Source: an uncultured Marivita sp. (GTDB lineage Bacteria > Pseudomonadota > Alphaproteobacteria > Rhodobacterales > Rhodobacteraceae). From it: a DNA stretch of 64,000 bases. Shown here piece after piece: positions 25,953-34,604 of this stretch; positions within the stretch are counted from its first letter, which is position 1, and each line of letters opens with the position of its first letter. The position numbers and the translations under genes were made by a program. The notes below the pieces were generated by a model. The model did not search any database. It was not told the origin of the DNA and saw only the letters and a program-made list of their open reading frames with translations. The DNA is taken from contig CANNCS010000001.1 of the NCBI GenBank assembly GCA_947503115.1, positions 1 through 64,000 of the forward strand. The letters are read 5' to 3'.

Positions 25953-27116
25953 TCACCACATCCTCTCGTAGATCCCCATGATCTCGTCGCGCGTTGGCAC
26001 CCGTGGGTTGTTCTGCGGCGAACCGGAGGCCAGCGCCTGATCCGCCATGAGGGCAAAGCGAGTCGGATCCGGTGCATGGCCGAGGGCAGTGGGATTGGGC
26101 ACCTTCAGATCGTCGTTCAACCGGATCAGGCCATCGACCAGCTTGCGGCAGGCGACGGGATCGCTGTCGATGTCTTCTGCCCAACCCATAACGCGGGCGC
26201 AGATCGCGTAGCGGTCCTGGGCAGAATCCACCGAGAACTTGGTAACCTCGGGCAGGAGCATTGCGTTCGACAACCCGTGAGCCACGTGAAAATGCGCGCC
26301 GATGGGACGGCTCATGCCGTGCACCAGCGCCACCGAGGCGTTCGAGAACGCCATTCCCGCTTGTGACGCCGCCAGCATCAGAGCCTCGCGCGCGACCGCG
26401 TTGTCCGGGTCCGCGCAGGCTGTCCGCACATGGGTGGCAATGGCGGGCATGGCCGCCACTGCAAAAGCATCCGTGTAGGCAAAAGCCTTGCGGCTGACGA
26501 AAGCCTCGATGGCGTGGGTCAAGCTATCGACGGCCGTGTCGGCGGTGATGCGCCAAGGCTTGGTCGTGGTGAAGGTCCAGTCGATCAGGGCAGCGGTCGC
26601 GACGCAGGCCAGCCCCGAGAGGTTGTATTTCTCGGTTTTCTCTGTGTCGGTGATGACGCACCAACGCGTCAGTTCAGACCCGGTCCCACCCGTGGTTGGG
26701 ATCAGGATGACCGGCGGTCCACAGCGATCGATCTGCGTCGGCGCCTTGTAATCGCGCACATGGCCGGGATTAACGCTCATGAAGCTGATGGCCTTGGCCG
26801 TGTCCATCGGGCTGCCTCCGCCAAACCCGATGACGCAATCGTAATTACCAGCGCGGAACGCCGCCAGCCCGGCCGCGAGGCATGTGTCGGTTGGATCCTC
26901 GACGACGCCGTCGAAAAGCGCCCATCGCACCGTCTCCGCATCGAGCCCATCGGTCAGTACACCCACATGGCCCAATTGGACAAGATTGGTGTCGGTGACG
27001 ATCAGCGGCCGTTGCAGCCCCAGCTGCGCTAATACCTCGGCGGTTTCCCGAACCACCCCACCACCGATCCGAATGATCCGCGGAGATTGTATCCGCCCGA
27101 TCGCCGTTCCAGACAT
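25953..27116 (-). CDS. Iron-containing alcohol dehydrogenase
   Basis: A 387-residue group III (Fe-dependent) alcohol dehydrogenase. The nucleotide-binding region has CVIGFGGGSPMDTAKAIS and ILIPTTGGTGSELTRWCVIT. Metal ligands are expected in TAVDSLTHAIEAFVS (Asp and His) and in VHGMSRPIGAHFHVAHGLSN (two His). Members oxidise primary alcohols, diols or hydroxy acids and reduce aldehydes with NAD(P). It converges with the TRAP operon and is not obviously part of it, although it could reduce or oxidise a product of that island. Full length; ATG 27116. Confidence 0.9.
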   Translation of the reverse strand: MSGTAIGRIQSPRIIRIGGGVVRETAEVLAQLGLQRPLIVTDTNLVQLGHVGVLTDGLDAETVRWALFDGVVEDPTDTCLAAGLAAFRAGNYDCVIGFGGGSPMDTAKAISFMSVNPGHVRDYKAPTQIDRCGPPVILIPTTGGTGSELTRWCVITDTEKTEKYNLSGLACVATAALIDWTFTTTKPWRITADTAVDSLTHAIEAFVSRKAFAYTDAFAVAAMPAIATHVRTACADPDNAVAREALMLAASQAGMAFSNASVALVHGMSRPIGAHFHVAHGLSNAMLLPEVTKFSVDSAQDRYAICARVMGWAEDIDSDPVACRKLVDGLIRLNDDLKVPNPTALGHAPDPTRFALMADQALASGSPQNNPRVPTRDEIMGIYERMW

Positions 27117-27283
27117 TAGACCGCTCCCTTCGCTCTCCGACGGCCAACTTGGCGGGGTCGCGGCGAAAGGACAACAGGGATTTCAGACCGAATGGACCGT
27201 CGTATCGCGCCACATGACCGCCACGCAAAGACGCAGACCGCCACACTCCTGCCACTTGCCCCTGCTAGAGCAATCCGCGAAAC

Positions 27284-27760
27284 TCACCGAAACGGGTAGA
27301 GCCAGACCCGGTAGTCATCCACGAGCTGTTGCGCATGTTCGATCTGTTCCGGCGTCATCTTCTTGACCACCTCTTCGACCGAGATCGCGGCATCCGGGTC
27401 TCCGCCTATGGTGCTGAGTTGGTACCAGAGGAACGCGCGGACGAGGTCTGGGGCGGGCAGGCCCAGCCCGGTCTCGTAGTACCAGCCAATGCCCGATTGC
27501 GCGCCCGGGTGGCCTTTCATCGACGCGCGCAGGTACCAGTCGAAGGCACGAACGTAGTCCTGCTCAACCCCCAACCCCAGCGCGTACATGACGCCGATCA
27601 GTTCTTCCGCTTCAGCATTGCCCGACCGCGCGGCGGGCCAAAGCGCTTCGCGGGCTTCCTCAAAGCGGCCCTCTTCCATCAGGTCGCGCGCATCTTCGAT
27701 ATCGGCCAGCGCCGGTGCAGCCAACAGGGCGCAGGCAAGGGTCCATCCCGTCCAATTCAT
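27284..27760 (-). CDS. Sel1-repeat (tetratricopeptide-like) periplasmic protein
   Basis: A 158-residue protein with a Sec signal peptide (MNWTGWTLACALLAAPALA, cleaved before DIEDARD). It carries about three Sel1-like repeats: AREALWPAARSGNAEAEELI, GVEQDYVRAFDWYLRASMKG, and GLPAPDLVRAFLWYQLSTIG. Such helical repeats mediate protein-protein contacts in the envelope. ATG 27760 begins the signal peptide; the longer open frame is not needed. The 5' end overlaps, on the opposite strand, the apparent start of the di-haem protein gene. No specific role is evident. Confidence 0.82.
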   Translation of the reverse strand: MNWTGWTLACALLAAPALADIEDARDLMEEGRFEEAREALWPAARSGNAEAEELIGVMYALGLGVEQDYVRAFDWYLRASMKGHPGAQSGIGWYYETGLGLPAPDLVRAFLWYQLSTIGGDPDAAISVEEVVKKMTPEQIEHAQQLVDDYRVWLYPFR

Positions 27761-29056
27761 CTTGGTCTGCTCGCCTCTTTGTCTTTGACCGCACTGCCCG
27801 CGGTGGCACAACCCATAACGGCCGAGGATTTCATCGCCTTTGACGCAGATCAGGCGCGATTGGGTCAATTGCTGTTTTACGACAAGATCCTAAGCGGAAA
27901 TAGGAATATTTCCTGTGGAACCTGCCATCATCACGATCTTGGCGGAAGTGACGGGTTGTCGCTGGGCATCGGCGAAGGCGGCACGGGATTGGGGCCAAGG
28001 CGCACCCCCGGTGACGGGCCAGATCGCATTGCCAAGCGTATCCCGCGCAATGCACCCGCGCTGTGGAACCTTGGGCACAAGGATGTGCGCGTGCTGTTTC
28101 ACGACGGGCGGCTTGAGATCTCGGACATTTATGGCAACGGGTTCGACAGCCCCGCCGAGGAATGGCTGCCACCGGGATTGCAAAGTATGCTGGCCGCGCA
28201 AGCCTTGTTCCCGATGACCGCACAGTTCGAGATGGCTGGGAACACCGGTGAGAACGAGGTGATCGGTGCGGTGACGGATCGGATTGACCTTGGCTGGCCG
28301 ATCTTAGCCAAGCGTGTGCGCACGATTCCCGAATATGGTCAGATGTTCGTTGACGCCTTCGATCATATCGATCGGTCCGAGGATGTAACCATCGTCGAGA
28401 TCGGCAACGCTCTTGCCGCCTTTATTGGCACCGAATGGGCGAATTACGACAGCCCCTACGATGCGTTCCTGACCGACGGCACACCGCTACCCGACACTGC
28501 GGAACGCGGTCGGCAGTTGTTCTTTGGCGAAGCGCGCTGTGCGCAATGCCACAACGGGCCGCTGTTAAGCGATCAGGACTTCCACGCAATGGCCCTGCCC
28601 GCCTTTGGCCCCGGGCGCACTCGGCAATGGGATCCGATCCCGCGCGATGTTGGGCGGATGGGTGCCACCGATGATCTGGAGGACGCCTACCGCTTTCGCA
28701 CGCCGCCGTTGCGCAACGTGGCGCTGACCGGGCCGTACGGGCACAATGGGGCCTATACGCAACTGCGCGACATGGTGCGCCACATGGCTGATCCTGTGAC
28801 GATGCGCACCGAATGGACGCCTGCGTTGGCGGCTCTGCCGCAGGTGCCGTGGTTGCAGACGATCGACTTTGTGATCCAGTCAGACCAGCTGGAAATGGCG
28901 CGTCATGCCGCGACGCTGGACGTGAAACCGGTGTCGCTGAGCGATGCGCAAGTGGATGATATCGTGGCATTTCTGGAAAGCCTGACCGGGGTTTCCGCGC
29001 TTGACCTCCCACTGGGACGCCCGGCCACGGTGCCAAGCGGATTGCCTGTGGATTGA
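27755..29056 (+). CDS. Di-haem cytochrome c peroxidase/MauG-family protein (start uncertain)
   Basis: A periplasmic di-haem protein of the CCP/MauG family. Haem motif 1 is ISCGTCHHHDL near residue 50, motif 2 is ARCAQCHNGPLLSD near residue 255. Other family pattern includes RNAPALWNLGHKDVRVLFHD, YGQMFVDAFDHIDRSEDVTI and FRTPPLRNVALTGPYGHNGA, with a conserved Tyr/His near the distal site. Members reduce H2O2 or perform tryptophan-tryptophylquinone-type oxidations. A signal-peptide hydrophobic core (LGLLASLSLTALPAVA) is present, but no ATG or GTG lies just before it in frame; 27755 (ATT) is a nominal start. TTG 27779 or a start well upstream inside the opposite-strand Sel1 gene are alternatives. 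Confidence 0.78.
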   Translation: MHLGLLASLSLTALPAVAQPITAEDFIAFDADQARLGQLLFYDKILSGNRNISCGTCHHHDLGGSDGLSLGIGEGGTGLGPRRTPGDGPDRIAKRIPRNAPALWNLGHKDVRVLFHDGRLEISDIYGNGFDSPAEEWLPPGLQSMLAAQALFPMTAQFEMAGNTGENEVIGAVTDRIDLGWPILAKRVRTIPEYGQMFVDAFDHIDRSEDVTIVEIGNALAAFIGTEWANYDSPYDAFLTDGTPLPDTAERGRQLFFGEARCAQCHNGPLLSDQDFHAMALPAFGPGRTRQWDPIPRDVGRMGATDDLEDAYRFRTPPLRNVALTGPYGHNGAYTQLRDMVRHMADPVTMRTEWTPALAALPQVPWLQTIDFVIQSDQLEMARHAATLDVKPVSLSDAQVDDIVAFLESLTGVSALDLPLGRPATVPSGLPVD

Positions 29057-29100
29057 CGCCACAATGCGATACACCAAATCCGTTAACGGAATAGCCCTCG

Positions 29101-29571
29101 TTACGAGGCTTTGAGAAATTCCCGGATGATCGGCTGTTTGGCTGGCTTGTTGGATAGGCTCCGCAAAAGCTCGGACAATTTTGGTTCGTTGACCCGCTTG
29201 GCCGCACCCTTGGCACTGAACCATTTGCGTTTGCGCTGATCCCGTTCTTTCCAATTGGTTTTGAGTCTTTCCACCACCATCGGGTAGACGTCGACTTCGC
29301 ATTTCAACGATGTGCCATCTGAGAGTTTTTTCTTGTAGGTGTAGGTGCCGATCACTTCCTGACCGATATAGCCAACCGCGCCCGCCTCTTCCAAGGCTTC
29401 GATTTCGGCGGCGGCCCACGGCTTTTTGCCGTCCATCGTCCAACCTTTGGGCATGATCCAGCGGCGCGTTTCGCGTGACGTCACCATTAAGACCTGAAAG
29501 GTCCCGTCTTTTTTCCACCGCATCGGCAAGGCGGCGATTTGCTTTCCGACTTCGGGCACATCAGCCCCCAC
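29101..29571 (-). CDS. NUDIX hydrolase (diphosphoinositol-polyphosphate type)
   Basis: A 156-residue NUDIX protein. The 23-residue box runs from GWTMDGKKPWAAAE to IEALEEAGA; it keeps the Mg2+-binding EE and flanking glycines but has K for the first E and I for R, a variation also usual in the DIPP-like bacterial group. The beginning KQIAALPMRWKKDGTFQVLM, MVTSRETRRWIMPKG, and the C-terminal KCEVDVYPMVVERLKTNWKE fit this group. It would hydrolyse nucleoside or inositol diphosphate derivatives; the substrate is not predictable. It faces the di-haem gene 3' end and stands alone. Confidence 0.87.
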   Translation of the reverse strand: MGADVPEVGKQIAALPMRWKKDGTFQVLMVTSRETRRWIMPKGWTMDGKKPWAAAEIEALEEAGAVGYIGQEVIGTYTYKKKLSDGTSLKCEVDVYPMVVERLKTNWKERDQRKRKWFSAKGAAKRVNEPKLSELLRSLSNKPAKQPIIREFLKAS

Positions 29572-29657
29572 AATTTATAGTTATTGTTACTGCTATACAT
29601 ACAACATACGCCAAAACTACAAATTCTGCAAATTAACATAGGATGAGCGCATCACGC

Positions 29658-30269
29658 TCAGAGGCCAGACACGCGCTTAAGGTGCCCCAAAACTTCGTCC
29701 ACACCTTGGTCATGCCGGATCGCGGCAAAGACAAACGGACGGCCTTCACGCATCTTGGTGGCGTCGCGGTCCATCACTTCAAGAGAAGCCCCGACATGCG
29801 GCGCGAGATCGGTTTTGTTGATGACAAGAATATCCGACCGCGTCAGCGCAGGCCCGCCTTTGCGCGGAATTTCCTCGCCTGCTGCCACGTCGATGACATA
29901 GAGCGTCACATCCGCCAATTCCGGGCTGAACGTGGCCGACAGGTTGTCACCACCGCTTTCGATCAACACCACTTCGACATCTGGATGACGTTTCACCATC
30001 TCGGCCACAGCCGCCAAATTAATCGACGCATCTTCGCGGATTGCCGTATGCGGGCAGCCACCAGTCTCAACCCCGATCACCCGATCCTGCGGCAGGATCT
30101 GCATCCGCATCAACGCCTCAGCGTCTTCTTGCGTGTAGATGTCGTTTGTGATCACACCAACGGAATGCGTGACTTTCAACCGCTTGGCGAGCGCCGCCGT
30201 GAGCGAAGTTTTCCCTGCACCTACAGGGCCACCAATACCAACACGAAGCGGGCCATTGCGGGTACTCAT
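29658..30269 (-). CDS. ureG: Urease accessory GTPase UreG
   Basis: A 203-residue SIMIBI GTPase. P-loop [17 protein letters not shown], metal motif [13 protein letters not shown] (the C-P-H nickel site), [19 protein letters not shown] and guanine-specificity [12 protein letters not shown] are all present. UreG uses GTP to drive nickel delivery to the urease active site with UreD, UreF and UreE. It is the last gene of the leftward urease unit and overlaps the ureF stop by 4 bases. Full length. Confidence 0.96.
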   Translation of the reverse strand: MSTRNGPLRVGIGGPVGAGKTSLTAALAKRLKVTHSVGVITNDIYTQEDAEALMRMQILPQDRVIGVETGGCPHTAIREDASINLAAVAEMVKRHPDVEVVLIESGGDNLSATFSPELADVTLYVIDVAAGEEIPRKGGPALTRSDILVINKTDLAPHVGASLEVMDRDATKMREGRPFVFAAIRHDQGVDEVLGHLKRVSGL

Positions 30270-30922
30270 GTGCGGAAAATCCTTGGGCTGAGGGTTTCAT
30301 GACGCATCGCTGCGATATCGGCAGCAAAGCTTTGGCTGGTCAGATCGTCAAGCGTTTGCGTTTCGGTTTGCGCTGCAATTTCAGAGCAGAGCGGGGCCAA
30401 GGCGGCAACAATGCGCTGCGCCTCGGTCTGGCCCAGCGCCATCAATCGCTGACAGGCGGCGACCACCGCGCTGACCCAAGCGTGCAGGTACATCTGAACC
30501 GCCATGGTCAGCGGCAGGCCAAGGTGTCTGATCCCGATGCCCAGGGCCACCGGATAAGTGAGGTTGGTGGCGTCGATGCCCCAGTTTGACCGCAACTGAT
30601 CACAGAACGCAGTCCCCTGCGCGTCGATCTCCAACAGGCGTTCGCGGCTGGGGCAGAACGCGCGTGCGGTTTGGTCCACTTCCACCTGATCCATCCCGCT
30701 GGCCGCCGCGCGGATGAGGATCGCATCGCTCACACCGTTGCCGTCACGCAGCATGTCGGACAGCCAGTCCTCAACCGTTGCAGGTGTCACAACCTTGTCG
30801 GCAATTGCCTGCTCCAGCCCACTGGAATAGGCGAAGGCCCCGATAGGAAAGCCAGGCGACAGCCATTGCGCCAGTGTCAGGATCGGGTCAGTGGGCGTGC
30901 GAATGGGTCCGTCCATGACCAT
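30266..30922 (-). CDS. ureF: Urease accessory protein UreF
   Basis: A 218-residue all-helical UreF. Recognisable sequence: [20 protein letters not shown] at the N-terminus and [18 protein letters not shown] in the core, ending with [17 protein letters not shown]. UreF bridges UreD and UreG and controls GTPase timing. GGAGG lies five bases before the ATG at 30922. The first 35 bases overlap the end of ureE in another frame, which implies translational coupling. The ureG start overlaps its stop. Confidence 0.93.
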   Translation of the reverse strand: MVMDGPIRTPTDPILTLAQWLSPGFPIGAFAYSSGLEQAIADKVVTPATVEDWLSDMLRDGNGVSDAILIRAAASGMDQVEVDQTARAFCPSRERLLEIDAQGTAFCDQLRSNWGIDATNLTYPVALGIGIRHLGLPLTMAVQMYLHAWVSAVVAACQRLMALGQTEAQRIVAALAPLCSEIAAQTETQTLDDLTSQSFAADIAAMRHETLSPRIFRT

Positions 30923-31340
30923 AAGCGCCTCCTTCCGGGGTGAAGGGTTCCATCACTTCCGTAAGCTCCGCCCCCAAGAGGTGCAGCATGTCGCGAATGA
31001 CGTGATCACGCTGGATCAGCAATCGAGTTTCTTCGATTTGGCAGGGTGTGTGCCTATTGCCGATGTGCCAGGCAAGCCGGTGCAACGAACCGCCTTTGAC
31101 TTCAAGCAGGGGTTCCGGGGCCGCAACAACGGCGATTTCGGACCCATCCTCCAGAACCAGCACACCGCCATGGTTGAGCGATGTGGTCTTGGGAAGGTCC
31201 ACCAGAACGCTGCTGCCATCATCAAGGTCAAGAACCTTGCGGCGCAGAAAGCGGTCTTCATAGGTCAATTGGATATGCCCAACTGGGGTATGGTGGGCAT
31301 GATCATGATAATTCTGTGCAACACGCTGAGGGGCAGTCAT
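30888..31340 (-). CDS. ureE: Urease nickel metallochaperone UreE
   Basis: A 150-residue UreE. The N-terminal peptide-binding domain has IQLTYEDRFLRRKVLDLDDG; the metal domain has LHRLAWHIGNRHTPCQIEET with the paired histidines. The C-terminal tail is short but histidine-bearing ([10 protein letters not shown]), consistent with extra nickel binding. It delivers nickel to the UreDFG complex. ATG 31340 (MTAPQRVAQNYHDHAHHT) is chosen; a longer frame upstream has no conserved sequence. Its 3' end overlaps ureF by 35 bases. Confidence 0.92.
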   Translation of the reverse strand: MTAPQRVAQNYHDHAHHTPVGHIQLTYEDRFLRRKVLDLDDGSSVLVDLPKTTSLNHGGVLVLEDGSEIAVVAAPEPLLEVKGGSLHRLAWHIGNRHTPCQIEETRLLIQRDHVIRDMLHLLGAELTEVMEPFTPEGGAYGHGRTHSHAH

Positions 31341-31362
31341 AGCGCCCCCCGCTGCGTATGGC

Positions 31363-31560
31363 TTACAATTCGCCGCTGGACAGGGCGCGTTGCACGAGCT
31401 GTGCGCGCGTGATGCCCATAGACAAGAGCTGTTCGTCCGAAATGGCATTCAGCTTTTTCACTGTCTGCGCACGCGACGAATTTTCGCCCATCCGAACAAT
31501 CGCATTCAAGATGCGTGACAGAAGCGTGGTGGATGGAATGTGGTCGAGTGTGTGTGCCAT
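31363..31560 (-). CDS. Small DUF1127-like protein in the urease cluster
   Basis: A 65-residue basic protein, MAHTLDHIPSTTLLSRILNA at the start, with the DUF1127-type C-terminal pattern TVKKLNAISDEQLLSMGITR. Small DUF1127 proteins such as CcaF1 can bind RNA in Rhodobacter, which is established only for a few. Here it lies 22 bases upstream of ureE and 140 bases after ureC, in the same orientation. Whether it acts in urease biogenesis or only sits in the unit is unknown. Confidence 0.7.
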   Translation of the reverse strand: MAHTLDHIPSTTLLSRILNAIVRMGENSSRAQTVKKLNAISDEQLLSMGITRAQLVQRALSSGEL

Positions 31561-31699
31561 GAGACATGTCCTTGGGATCGTTCAGACTGTCTCCTCCCTG
31601 ACTGTGCAGGTAACACGGGTGTTCCGGCTCCAGTAGCGCCATGACGACATGCCGGGATTGCAGGGAATGCATATACGAACCTCTTTGCATGATCATCTG

Positions 31700-33460
31700 T
31701 CAGAACAGGAAATAGCGCTGCGCCATCGGCAGGACCTCGGCAGGTTCGCAGACCAGCAATTCCCCATCGGCGCGCACCTCATAGGTTTCGGGGTTTACCT
31801 CGACCTTGGGTGTGGCGGTGTTCAGCTTAAGATCGGACTTACCGATCCCGCGCGTGTTCTGAACCGCGAGTGTCTTTTTGGCGAGCCCCAGCTTTTCCCC
31901 GATCCCGTCGGCCTGCGCCGCCTCTGACACAAAAACCACCGCCGAGTTTTCGACGCTGCGCCCATAGGCGCCCCACATGGGCCGTGTGTAGACTGGCTGC
32001 GGTGTCGGGATCGACGCGTTCGGATCCCCCATCTGGGCGCAAGCAATGGTGCCACCAATTAGCACCATCTCAGGCTTCACCCCAAAGAAGGCCGGATGCC
32101 AAAGTACCAGATCGGCGCGCTTGCCTTCTTCGATGCTGCCGATTTCGCGGCTGATGCCGTGGGCGATAGCCGGATTGATGGTGTATTTCGCCACATAACG
32201 GCGCACACGCATGTTGTCGTTGTCGCCGGTTTCCTCGGCCAACGCGCCGCGCTGCTTCTTCATCTTGTCGGCAGTCTGCCATGTGCGAATGATCACTTCG
32301 CCCACGCGGCCCATCGCCTGACTGTCGGACGCGATGATGCTGAACGCGCCCATGTCGTGCAGGATATCCTCGGCCGCAATGGTCTCGCGGCGGATACGGC
32401 TTTCCGCAAAAGCGATGTCCTCGGGGATGGATTTGTCGAGGTGGTGACAGACCATGAGCATATCAAGATGCTCTTCCAGCGTGTTCACCGTGAAAGGCCG
32501 CGTCGGGTTGGTCGAGGATGGGAGCACATGTTCTTCGCCGCAGATCTTGATGATGTCCGGCGCATGGCCACCGCCCGCCCCTTCGGTGTGGAAGGCGTGG
32601 ATCGTGCGGCCCTTCATGGCCTTGACCGTGTGTTCGACAAATCCGGATTCATTGAGCGTGTCGGTATGGATCATCACCTGCACGTCCATCGCATCAGCCA
32701 CCGAGAGGCAGCAGTCGATGGCACCCGGCGTGGTGCCCCAATCTTCGTGCAGTTTCAGCGCACAGGCGCCGGCCTTCACCTGCTCTTCCAGCGCGGCAGG
32801 CAACGACGCGTTGCCCTTGCCCGCAAAGGCAAGGTTCATCGGGAAAGCATCCGCAGCCTGCATCATGCGCCCGATATGCCACGGGCCGGGCGTACAGGTG
32901 GTAGCCAGCGTGCCGTGCGCGGGGCCGGTGCCGCCGCCCAGCATGGTTGTCAGGCCCGAGTGCAAAGCGTCCTCGATCTGCTGCGGGCAGATGTAGTGAA
33001 TATGGCTGTCAAACCCGCCTGCCGTGAGAATGCGCCCCTCACCGGCAATCGCTTCGGTGCCGGGTCCAACGATGATGTTCACACCAGGCTGGGTATCCGG
33101 GTTGCCCGCCTTGCCGATCTTGTAGATGCGCCCATCGCGCAGCCCCACATCGGCCTTGTAGATGCCGGTATAGTCGACGATCAACGCATTGGTGATGACG
33201 GTATCCACCGCGCCCTCGGCGCGCGTGGCCTGCGATTGGCCCATCCCGTCGCGGATCACTTTACCGCCACCGAACTTGACCTCTTCGCCATAGACCAGTG
33301 CGTTTGCCCCACTGCCCCCGGCGGTCGCCGCCCCCACCGCCTCAGCGGTCAGGTCGCGTTCGACCTCGATGATCAGGTCGGTGTCGGCCAGCCGCAATTT
33401 GTCGCCCACGGTGGGGCCGAACATGGCGGCGTAATCGGCGCGTTTGATCTGTGCTGGCAT
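31700..33460 (-). CDS. ureC: Urease subunit alpha
   Basis: A 586-residue catalytic subunit. Nickel ligands: [14 protein letters not shown] (two His), the carbamylated lysine in [24 protein letters not shown] (His), [15 protein letters not shown] (His), and the Asp later in the protein. The catalytic flap histidine is in [15 protein letters not shown]. It hydrolyses urea to ammonia and carbamate with UreA and UreB. Length is slightly above the usual 567-570, by small loops. It follows a small gene by one base and ends 139 bases before the DUF1127 gene. Confidence 0.97.
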   Translation of the reverse strand: MPAQIKRADYAAMFGPTVGDKLRLADTDLIIEVERDLTAEAVGAATAGGSGANALVYGEEVKFGGGKVIRDGMGQSQATRAEGAVDTVITNALIVDYTGIYKADVGLRDGRIYKIGKAGNPDTQPGVNIIVGPGTEAIAGEGRILTAGGFDSHIHYICPQQIEDALHSGLTTMLGGGTGPAHGTLATTCTPGPWHIGRMMQAADAFPMNLAFAGKGNASLPAALEEQVKAGACALKLHEDWGTTPGAIDCCLSVADAMDVQVMIHTDTLNESGFVEHTVKAMKGRTIHAFHTEGAGGGHAPDIIKICGEEHVLPSSTNPTRPFTVNTLEEHLDMLMVCHHLDKSIPEDIAFAESRIRRETIAAEDILHDMGAFSIIASDSQAMGRVGEVIIRTWQTADKMKKQRGALAEETGDNDNMRVRRYVAKYTINPAIAHGISREIGSIEEGKRADLVLWHPAFFGVKPEMVLIGGTIACAQMGDPNASIPTPQPVYTRPMWGAYGRSVENSAVVFVSEAAQADGIGEKLGLAKKTLAVQNTRGIGKSDLKLNTATPKVEVNPETYEVRADGELLVCEPAEVLPMAQRYFLF

Positions 33461-33461
33461 A

Positions 33462-33776
33462 TCAGGCCCTCTTCAATCCACGTTTCGTCAGGCGTTTGTG
33501 ATTGGCACGCGTCGCCTGCCGGATCGGTTTGATCGCCATGGCAGCAACCACATCGGGGCTTTTGCCCGCAAGCGCCGCCAAGGATGCGTCAGTCCCACCT
33601 TTGAGAAAGGCAAAGACCTTTTCGTTCAGCATCCGGCTGTTTTCAGTTTTGGGCACCGACCAGAGCTCCATTGCCCCCATCGTGCGCATTGCGATCACGC
33701 CTTGCGCTTCGGCCATGATCCAGCCGACCTGCATGGCGTTTGACCAGTAATCCATTGGGGTGACGACGCGCGACAT
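33462..33776 (-). CDS. Conserved small protein between ureB and ureC
   Basis: A 104-residue protein. The N-terminal helix [20 protein letters not shown] and [20 protein letters not shown] are reminiscent of small antenna or phasin-like proteins, and the C-terminus is strongly basic ([20 protein letters not shown]). The start ATG shares one base with the ureB stop (TGATG) and GGAG lies seven bases ahead, so it is coupled to ureB. It ends one base before ureC. I do not recognise a function; its fixed place inside the urease subunit genes suggests a role there, but this is inference. Confidence 0.7.
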   Translation of the reverse strand: MSRVVTPMDYWSNAMQVGWIMAEAQGVIAMRTMGAMELWSVPKTENSRMLNEKVFAFLKGGTDASLAALAGKSPDVVAAMAIKPIRQATRANHKRLTKRGLKRA

Positions 33777-34081
33777 CACAGGTCTCCCATGACCTGCTGG
33801 TTGAAGCCGATCACCCGGCGCGCGCCGGAGAGCGGGATCAACTGCACTTCGCGGCGCTGGCCCGGTTCAAACCGCACAGCCGTGCCGGGTGCGATATCAA
33901 GACGGTGTCCATGTGCGGCATCCCGATCGAAATCAAGCGCCGGGTTGGTTTCCGCAAAATGATAATGGCTGCCCACCTGCACCGGGCGGTCACCAGTGTT
34001 GGCCACCATCAGCGTCATCGCCGGGCGGTCGGGGTTTAAAGTCAGTGCCCCCTCTGCCGGAAACAGTTCTCCGGGAATCAT
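33776..34081 (-). CDS. ureB: Urease subunit beta
   Basis: A 101-residue UreB, starting [20 protein letters not shown] and carrying [40 protein letters not shown], and [20 protein letters not shown]. It completes the (UreABC)3 trimer; no catalytic residue is located here. Length and start match the family. It overlaps the upstream small gene by 4 bases (ATGA type) and the downstream gene by one. Confidence 0.95.
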   Translation of the reverse strand: MIPGELFPAEGALTLNPDRPAMTLMVANTGDRPVQVGSHYHFAETNPALDFDRDAAHGHRLDIAPGTAVRFEPGQRREVQLIPLSGARRVIGFNQQVMGDL

Positions 34082-34257
34082 GGGCGCGCCCGGGTTTTGG
34101 CACATGCCAATCCGCCCGCCACGGCGATCAGCCCCAACGCACTGATCAAGGCCAACCAATGCGCGCCGTCATGCGGATGCACATGCGCACCAGGGTGCGC
34201 CATTGCTGAGGACGCCCAAACCAAGGACGCTGCTGCCAAAGCAAGACTGTTTTTCAT
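34078..34257 (-). CDS. Histidine-rich membrane peptide in the urease operon
   Basis: A 59-residue peptide. A signal-like hydrophobic start ([20 protein letters not shown]) is followed by [14 protein letters not shown], six histidines in 13 residues, and then by one hydrophobic span ([20 protein letters not shown]) ending KTRARP. It would place a histidine loop on the periplasmic side, anchored by the C-terminal span. Sitting between ureA and ureB it may bind nickel or assist nickel entry; that is inference. Its stop overlaps ureB by 4 bases (coupling), and an A-rich 3' element lies before it. Confidence 0.75.
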   Translation of the reverse strand: MKNSLALAAASLVWASSAMAHPGAHVHPHDGAHWLALISALGLIAVAGGLACAKTRARP

Positions 34258-34271
34258 CTCGAAACCCTTTC

Positions 34272-34298
34272 GCTTCTTCTTTTTACAAATATGCAAAT
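34272..34298 (-). repeat. Dispersed 3' element, copy 5
   Basis: On minus reads AATTTGCATATTTG then TAAAAAGAAGAAGCG, immediately after the ureA stop and in its orientation. It lies inside the operon, so it is not a complete terminator. Confidence 0.6.
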
Positions 34299-34601
34299 TC
34301 AACGGATCGGATTGTGCACCGTCACCAGTTTGGTGCCGTCCGGGAACGTCGCCTCCACCTGCACCTCGTGGATCATCTCGGGCACGCCCTCCATGCACTG
34401 ATCGCGTGTGATGATCTGCGCGCCAGCCTGCATCATGTCGGCCACGCTGCGCCCGTCGCGCGCGCCTTCGACCACAGCGTCGGTGATCAGCGCAATCGCT
34501 TCGGGATGGTTAAGCTTTACGCCCCGTTCAAGGCGTTTGCGCGCAACCATGGCGGCCATGGCGACCAGAAGCTTGTCTTTTTCGCGGGGGGTCAGGTTCA
34601 T
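34299..34601 (-). CDS. ureA: Urease subunit gamma
   Basis: A 100-residue UreA, starting [20 protein letters not shown] and carrying RRLERG-type sequence ([20 protein letters not shown]), [20 protein letters not shown], and [20 protein letters not shown]. Full length for the family. It forms the urease trimer with UreB and UreC. It follows ureD by 3 bases. Confidence 0.96.
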   Translation of the reverse strand: MNLTPREKDKLLVAMAAMVARKRLERGVKLNHPEAIALITDAVVEGARDGRSVADMMQAGAQIITRDQCMEGVPEMIHEVQVEATFPDGTKLVTVHNPIR

Positions 34602-34604
34602 GTT

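Noticed and set aside
27329..27754. Upstream extension of the di-haem protein frame
   Set aside because: It is antisense to the well-supported Sel1 gene and its sequence does not resemble the protein family.
32096..33532. Plus-strand open frame of 478 codons opposite ureC
   Set aside because: Shadow of ureC; the minus strand encodes a complete urease alpha subunit.
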